Shown here: positions 58,404-64,000 of the stretch, in pieces
Layout: each line of letters starts with the position of its first letter
How positions within the stretch are numbered: position 1 is the first letter of the stretch
Origin: Plotosus lineatus
Taxonomy: Eukaryota; Chordata; Actinopteri; Siluriformes; Plotosidae
Length of the DNA stretch: 64,000 bases
Assembly (NCBI GenBank): GCA_024760905.1
Contig: CM045729.1
Span: 45,571,080 to 45,635,079, forward strand
Reading direction: 5' to 3'
The notes under the pieces: generated by a model
What the model saw: only the letters and a program-made list of their open reading frames with translations
Told to the model about the DNA's origin: nothing
Databases searched by the model: none
Made by a program: the position numbers and the translations under genes

Positions 58404-58522
58404 AGATGAAGGTCACAGTCAGTTTCGGCCGCACTGGTGTGGTGGTCCCCTGTAAGGAAGGCTGGACCGTCCGAGACCTTGTTAACCAAGCCACACAGAG
58501 ATACAGGAAACTTCTTGAACAG
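58404..58522 (+). CDS. First coding exon of a PAR-3 family polarity protein (PARD3B-like)
   Basis: Scaffold protein of the apical PAR-3/PAR-6/aPKC polarity complex at cell junctions. The exon starts after a pyrimidine-rich acceptor (CCATCCTTTTTGTAG) with AG then ATG at 58406. It encodes MKVTVSFGRTGVVVPCKEGW then TVRDLVNQATQRYRKLLEQ (39 codons, phase 0) and ends at a strong donor, CAG/GTAAGA. MKVTVxFGRTxVVVPC and QQAxxRYRK are hallmarks of the PAR-3 N-terminal oligomerisation domain (PB1-like, CR1). GRTGVVVPCKEG is closer, from memory, to PARD3B than to PARD3. The W in place of the usual short insertion after KEG is odd. The later exons (rest of CR1, three PDZ domains) lie beyond the window. 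The ATG context has a purine at -3. Confidence 0.85.
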
Positions 58523-59320
58523 GTAAGAGGACAACGGTCACATTTTTTTTTTTTTTTTTTCTGTTTTATCAGTGAAACCAACACCTGATGCTACCAAAAT
58601 CACATTTATTACCCAGTCCACCTTCTCGTATTTTCCTTTCGTAAAAAAAACAGTGTGTGACCCCTGGTATGAATGAGCTCACAGATTCCCCTGATGGATG
58701 GTTATCGCTGTGAGTGTATAAGAGTAGTGACCTGGGTGAGTGTATACCCTCCCTCCCTTCCTCTTGTGAGGACTGGGCCAATTAAGGCCTCTGGGTTGCA
58801 GATGGCTGCGTTCGAACCTGTGATCCCCATGTTGGTAGTCACATCACTCAGAAATTCCCCTACCAACTTCATGTGATATCAGATACAGAACTAACCTTGT
58901 GGTATCTTACTGGATTCTAAATGGCACTCTATGATTGTGCTGTTCTTTTAATACAATTTAGTTTTTAGATTCATGAGTTTGGATCATGAATTGATTTAAA
59001 TCGTACCACTGGATTAGTTGGGAAAGAATGTAGGTGAAATTTAATCCATGATGGATTTTGTTCTTTATGCTGCACATGTTTATTAACAAAGCTTGCATGC
59101 AGAGCACTATAGTCATAGAGCATGGCTTGGATGTTTGTCTCGTGTTCAGTTTGGTGCCTGCATGTACTCGCCAAAGTAAAAGTTAATAAAGCAGCTGCAT
59201 TGCTGAGTTGATTCTGACTATGTGTTGCTGACTTGCATGATGACAAGCATAAAAAAAAAAAAAAAAAACCAATGAAACAAAAATACTAGACTTATTCACC
59301 ACTGCTTAGTCTCACATATA
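58523..59320 (+). other. Start of the intron after the PAR-3 coding exon
   Basis: Begins with the donor GTAAGAGG and a T run at 58543-58560. An A run lies at 59252-59268. No further exon was recognised. Confidence 0.5.
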
Positions 59321-60086
59321 CAGTGGTACCTCGGTTCTCGACCACAATTAGTTCCAGATGGCTGGTCGAATTCCGATTTGGTCGAATTCCGGATCTATTT
59401 TTTCCATTACAAATAATGTAAATGGTCTCAATCCGTTCCGTTCGTCTTTTGAACAGAAGTTAACGGTACTGTAACTCACACCATAGGTCCACAAATTAAG
59501 TGAAAAATTATTGAATACAGTACACTAAAATAAAAACCACAGTACAGTTAAAGCATAAGAACAATAAAGAAGAATTTTTACCTTTGTGGTGGTGAGCAGT
59601 TGGATTATGTAATTGTTGGAGAGGGAGAGAAGAGGAGGATTCTCTTCCATAACAGCTTCAGGTGAATCAGCCAAAGGTGTTTTTTCTCTTGCTACTTGCT
59701 TTGGCGTGGATGACTCTTCTTCAGGATGTTCCTTTCTTTTCTTAAAGAACATTTATGACATGGCTTGTTTCTGCTTTCTTTTCAAAACCTTATGGAAGTG
59801 GCCCATGACCTCATCATTAAAGGTGTTCACAGCACTACTAGCTTTAGCTTTATCAAGGTGATACATAGTATCAACAACTTCCGGACTTCCGGAAAGCGTG
59901 CGTTCGTCCTCCCTCTCGGTCTCATTTTTTTCTCATTCATTTTTGTTCATTTTCATTTTTTCTTTCGTTTTTCTAGTGTTCGCCTTCTGGATTTTGGTTG
60001 ACTTCCAGGACAAAATAATCCCGGATTTTTTCGTCGAATTCCGATTTGTTCGACCTCCAAAGTGTTTGAGTACCGAATTTCCACTG
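59321..60086 (-). mobile_element. Tigger element T4, copy 1
   Basis: Ends CAGTGGTACCTCGGTTCTCG (left) and CAGTGGAAATTCGGTACTCA (right, read inward). TA on both sides (59319-59320, 60087-60088). It carries the C-terminal end of a Tigger transposase on the minus strand; the rest is deleted. Both ends contain a GTCGAATTCCGATTTGKTCGA-type direct repeat just inside. Confidence 0.93.
59525..59877 (-). pseudogene. Tigger transposase C-terminus
   Basis: Minus strand from about 59877: VDTMYHLDKAKASSAVNTFN, DEVMGHFHKVLKRKQKQAMS, a stop, then MFFKKRKEHPEEESSTPKQV and AREKTPLADSPEAVMEE. A MxxFFxxR-type segment followed by an acidic, serine/proline-rich tail is the usual end of Tigger transposases. The DNA-binding and DDE domains are missing. 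The run beyond residue 55 reads through element sequence. Confidence 0.75.
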
Positions 60087-60932
60087 TATTGAAAAATACA
60101 AAGTTTAACTCAGCTCGGCAGACAGACTTGAAGAAAGATAAATGTTCTTGGGGGAAAATGCTGAAATCAGAAGCTTGACAGAACATGAACTTGTTAAACA
60201 TATAATTAAACAATTAAGACAGCTAATACAAATGAAAGGAGAATTACGAAAGCCAAGTAATCAGTCCCAGTCTTAAACGTGTATCATGAAACATCTATCA
60301 GATCAACAATATCTACATCTTGAGGATTGTCTCCATAATATCTAAAATGAGAAGTAATTAAAGACCGAGGAGTGATCTTATTGGAAAATTATCACTAAAA
60401 GTGTTGCAAAACAAAAGGCTTCTTTTACCACCCTGATTATTTTCCAATAAGAGCACACCCTGAAGTGTTTTCATGCTCTTACACTGCAACAGTTTTTCTT
60501 GCTTTTTTTTTTTTAATTATTATTTTTTAAAAAATGGAATAATGTAAGGCTTTATGGGTTTATTGTTAAATTTAGGTTCTGGAGCTTAATCAGGTCAAGA
60601 ACACAGCATGGTGCTGAAGGACCTGTTTAAGGTGGGAATTTTGCAAAGGTCCAAATCCATTATTTGGTTTAACCTTTGATCTGGAATAAATGGTCTTAAT
60701 GGAAACAGATCAGACCTCTGTATGTAAGGTACAGCTGACATTGTGGAACAGGGGTGACTTTTTCCCCCCTAGTGTTGCCAGAAGAGTGTAAATTCCTCTT
60801 TTTTTTGTCTGGATTGTGAGTGTGACAGGGTGCACAGGGTGAACATAATTTGGAGTCGGTTCAGCTGATTTGAAGGCTGTCTTATTTTTCAATAAAGCAG
60901 TTACTGCCATGCTTGCCTCTTTATGTATAATA
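60087..60932. other. Intronic unique sequence, no feature seen
   Basis: No exon or transposon was recognised. Confidence 0.4.
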
Positions 60933-61271
60933 CAGTCGGCCCTCTTCATATGAAATCCCCAGAATACGAAAAATCCAGTATACGAAAAACATTTTGATAC
61001 ATTTTTTCCCTCTGTATACAAAACAAATTCTTCTTACGAAAAGTGCCAAATGCGCCATTCAAATAATAGGAAGGAAAAAAAAAAACGTGAGCTGTCATGT
61101 TGGATGCACTTTGATCCATACTGTGTGTGAGAGAGAGTAAGGTAAAGCGATGTCTGCACCTCCACCTAATTTAGACATGCTGTTCCATTGACTACATGTC
61201 TCAACATCCTGACCCGCTGGCCTCCCATTGGCTAGGATGGATGACGCAGCTCAATCCCATTAGTTAATCCT
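60933..61271 (+). mobile_element. Tigger 5' fragment, relative of 25328-26237
   Basis: Starts after TA with CAGTCGGCCCTCTTCATATG. It shares with 25328-26237 the words GCGCCATTCAAA and CCGCTGGCCTCCCATTGGCT. Its right half is missing; it abuts another Tigger element at about 61272. Confidence 0.82.
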
Positions 61272-62586
61272 CTAAGAGTCTGAACAAATCGGAATCCGAA
61301 CAAAAAATCCGTGAGTTCTTCCGTCCAGGAAACCGAACAAAAACAGGAAGTCGAACTCGAGAAACACATGAGAAAAAACAAGACCGGGAGGGAGGAAACA
61401 TGCGCGACTTCCAGAAGTTGTTGAAACTATTTATGTTCTGGGGATGTCCGGAAGTTGCTGATACTATATATCACCCGAATAAAGCTGTCCTGGGGAAGTT
61501 CGGAAGTTGTTGATACAGTAATATGTATGTATCACAAGCACTAAAGCTAATCTAATGCTAAGTTAAAGCGCTAGTAGTGCTGTGAACACCTTTAACGATG
61601 AGGTCATGAGCCACTTCCGTACGGTTTTGAAAAGAAGGTAGAAACAAGCCACGTTAGAAACGTTCTTATGGTTTAACTGTACTGTGATTTTTATTTTAGT
61701 CTCTCACAAAAGAGTTGCGCTTTGGAGAGGGGCGTGGCTCTCACACGCGGGGTGGAGTGCTAAAGCACACACCTAATTCCATTTAATCATAGGCCATAAA
61801 GACTAGCAGCGCTCTTCCTGGTGCTACAAGATTGTTCCGCTTCCCCGTGATCTCTCTGGCTCTCAGCTCTGTGCTTCTCCAGTTCCTGCTTTAGTTTGAT
61901 TTCCGTGTTTCTAGTGCCCGTGCTCTAGTGCCTTCCCTATGAACAATAAAGTGCACCCGTTTTAAAAAATGCACCCATTTTTAAAAAACGCACCCGTTTT
62001 GATCCAATGCCTTCCCTGCGAACAATAAAAAGCGCCAGTTTTCATAGATGAAATGGGGAAATCGTAATCACTATATTAGGCGATGTGGAGAAACACGGAA
62101 ATCAAACTAGAGCGGGATCTGGTGGAGCACAGAGCTGAGAGCCAGAGAGATCATGGGGAAGAGAGACAATCTTCTAACACCGGGAAGAGCGCAGCTAGTA
62201 TTTATAGCCCGTGATTAAATGGAATTAGGTGTGTATGTTTAGCACTCCACCCTGCGTGTGAGAGCCACGCCCCTCTCCAACACGTATTTCAATGTGCAAC
62301 TCTTTAATGAGAGAGACCATAACACAATAAATAAAAAAAAACACAGAAAAGTTAGTCTCTCACAACACAGACCATAACATAGTGTACTGTATTCAATCAT
62401 TTTTTCACTTAATTTGCGGACCTATGGTATGAGTTACGGTAGTGTTAACTTTAGTTCAAAAGACGATGGAATGGATTAAGACCATTTATATTATTTGTAA
62501 TGGGACATGCGGATTGGGAATCTGAACAAATCGGAATCCAAACAGCCGTCTGGAACAGATTAAGTTTGAGTACCGAGGCTCCACTG
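61272..62586 (+). mobile_element. Tigger element T4, copy 2, left end lost, with a palindromic insertion
   Basis: The right end (read inward) is CAGTGGAGCCTCGGTACTCA, with TA at 62587-62588. It matches the T4 copy 1 in inverse orientation: GTCCGGAAGTTG at both, GTGCTGTGAACACCTTTAAC, GATGAGGTCATGAGCCACTT. The left terminal repeat is lost. The copy is opened at about 61699 by a palindromic insert (61699-62382). Confidence 0.88.
61699..62382. mobile_element. Palindromic (foldback) insert in Tigger T4
   Basis: Left arm 61699-61925 and right arm about 62087-62317 are imperfect inverted copies. Paired words include AAGAGTTGC, GGAGAGGGGCGTGGCTCTCA, GGTGGAGTGCTAAA, ATTCCATTTAATCA, CTCTCTGGCTCTCAGCTCTG and GATTTCCGTGTTTC, each with its complement. 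The loop holds a tandem array of CACCCGTTTT-type units and CAATAAA motifs. Comparison with T4 copy 1 places the insertion between ATTTTAG and TGTACTGTATT. The trinucleotide TAG at both edges may be the target duplication. No coding potential seen. Confidence 0.82.
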
Positions 62587-62662
62587 TATATAAAAAAAAA
62601 TATAAAAACTCTGCAGAAATAGGAACTTCTGTTGGCTTTTGTTTTGGACACTTCGATCTAGG

Positions 62663-62889
62663 CAGTAGTTCCCGAACCTTTTTTTACTCCTGCACCACTA
62701 AAAAGATTTTGCTCTGACTTCACACCCCGTACATTTTATACTTTGTTCAAGGATAAAGAATGTGCAATCATACTGAATTTTATTAAAAGAAGATATTTAT
62801 TTCAAAAGTTACAGTCCTGCTTATCGCACCTTCTGGAATGATGTCTCTCACCCCCCGGGGGTGTGAGCACCCCTGGTTGGGAACCCCTG
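62663..62889. mobile_element. hAT-like MITE
   Basis: Ends CAGTAGTTCCCGAACC (left) and CAGGGGTTCCCAACC (right, read inward) are of the hAT type. It contains CACCCCCCGGGGGTGTG, a short hairpin, near the right end. An 8-bp target duplication could not be confirmed. Confidence 0.65.
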
Positions 62890-63881
62890 CTCATGGAAAC
62901 ATTATTGTACAAGCCATTCCTTCCATCAAGGTGAAAGCTTTACCATATCTATGTATTTTATCAGGCTTATATTACTGTATGTGGAGCTCAACCTGGGAAA
63001 GAGTTGGTTCTGTGGAAACCATGATACAGTATTAGAATTTAGTATATTTAGTATAAGCCTGTGATTTGTATTCCGGCCAGCTCTGTCATCAGAGCTGTTG
63101 TTAGACAATAAATCAACACCTGACAAGTCAGAATTGTGAGTTCAATAGCACTGTTGTAAGGAATATTATGACAGAGGTTTTGTAGAGACTGAAGTGCTTG
63201 ACTAAATATATGCGAGCTAATTTATGCTTGTAAAGTCCACTTTATATTACTGGAAGGCTGAAATTCCCACACGGTTGACAACAGCACATTGGGAGGTCAT
63301 TTTTTTCAATTTGAACCTAATCAGTAATTTAACTGGTAATGGACGTTTGAAGTCAAATGATATTCTCAGTTCAGCATCTGAATTTAAATAATGTTGACCT
63401 TTTTATACTTCGTAGTAAAACGTGACCCAAAGTTCAGGGTTCCAATACAGCTGGCTGTAGATAGATTGCAGATAATGTTGATAATGGAAGAGGAGCAATG
63501 GTATAGATGCAGGTGTCTCATTCTCTCCCAGCCAGTGTTGAATGTAAATGAAGATGAAATGCATGGGGCATGATGTCTTCAGAGTCCTGACCTTGTGACT
63601 CTTAATCAAAACTCTGGCCTGATGCATCTGAAATGCATATTGGCTACATTATTCAAATAGCATGAGAGATGGTCACTCCCTTTTTTTCTTAACCTATGGA
63701 CTGATAACAAGGTCGATTTTTCTCTCCCCCCTATTTTATGCATCAAGTCTTGATCTTGATCATAAATGGATGCTTTTAGGTTCTTTTTGTTTGGTTTACC
63801 ATTACAAATCACCACTCCAAATTTCATGCAATTACCTTGAACGGTTTCTGAGATGGAGCCGGTTCCGTTATCCCCTCTTCA
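62890..63881. other. Intronic unique sequence, no feature seen
   Basis: No exon or transposon was recognised. Short open frames at 63391-63573 and 63662-63916 have no family resemblance. Confidence 0.4.
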
Positions 63882-64000
63882 GACCCCTGGGTCGGACATC
63901 ACACTTACAAAATTAATCCGTTCCAGCGCCTTTTTCGTAACGCGGAAGTTTCCAAGTAGAGGCGAATTTTAGATTTAAAACGCCTGATTCGTTCTAAGGC
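63882..64000. mobile_element. Partial Tigger-like element at the window edge
   Basis: Contains AATTAATCCGTTCCAGCGCC followed by TTTTTCGTAACGCGGAAG. This matches the inner part of the 25328-26237 right end (read on the minus strand) over about 25 bases. The end CAGACCCCTGGGTCGG is unclear. It continues past the window. Confidence 0.55.

Overview
This window is eukaryotic and almost certainly comes from a teleost fish, plausibly an ostariophysan (catfish or carp-like). The pointers are a Rex3-like RTE retrotransposon, tRNA-derived SINEs whose tail resembles the zebrafish DANA/HE1 tail, the fish repeat carrying TTTATTTGTATAGCGCTTT, Tc1-like, hAT and Tigger/pogo transposons, long (TA)n and (CA)n microsatellites, an AT-rich background, and one vertebrate PAR-3 family coding exon. 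There are no operons, CRISPR arrays or bacterial features. The species is inferred from repeat content only.

Host gene. The only host coding sequence I can support is the first coding exon (39 codons, phase 0) of a PAR-3 family gene, closest in memory to PARD3B, at 58404-58522 on the + strand. A GC-richer candidate promoter and 5'UTR exon lies at about 56820-57130. A very long CT-rich tract at about 57354-58134 would lie in the first intron. Everything to the right would be intron; everything to the left is intergenic.

Mobile DNA. Most of the rest is layered transposons, often with readable target-site duplications (TSDs). From left to right: SINEs and an internally deleted RTE LINE (1-8 kb); a three-level nest of Tc1, hAT and LINE (8.2-12.1 kb); SINEs and Tigger-like MITEs (13-18 kb); SINEs and a Tigger relic beside a triple SINE nest (20-27 kb); a GC-rich LINE with a 15-bp TSD (28.8-31.3 kb); SINEs, two Tigger-like elements, one of them holding a large inverted repeat, and a hAT (31.8-39.9 kb); a nearly full-length RTE LINE with a 15-bp TSD (40.5-43.7 kb); a Rex3 fossil (45.5-47.5 kb) and a second RTE copy with a 524-codon open reverse-transcriptase frame (47.9-50.0 kb); SINEs and hAT (50-56.6 kb); then the PAR-3 exon and more Tigger relics (59-64 kb).

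How the parts fit. Three SINE families are present, with tRNA-Glu-like (SINE-1), tRNA-Val-like (SINE-2) and tRNA-Met-like (SINE-3) heads; these names are mine. SINE-1 is modular. The same head and body carries one of three tails: an L2-type tail ending (GAAT)n (1A), a tail built from the 5'UTR plus the 3' end of the resident RTE LINE (1B), or a third unidentified tail (1C). This suggests one SINE lineage using several LINE machineries, and it is the most interesting pattern in the window. All coordinates of repeat edges are by eye and good to a few bases where a TSD is quoted, otherwise to about 10-20 bases.
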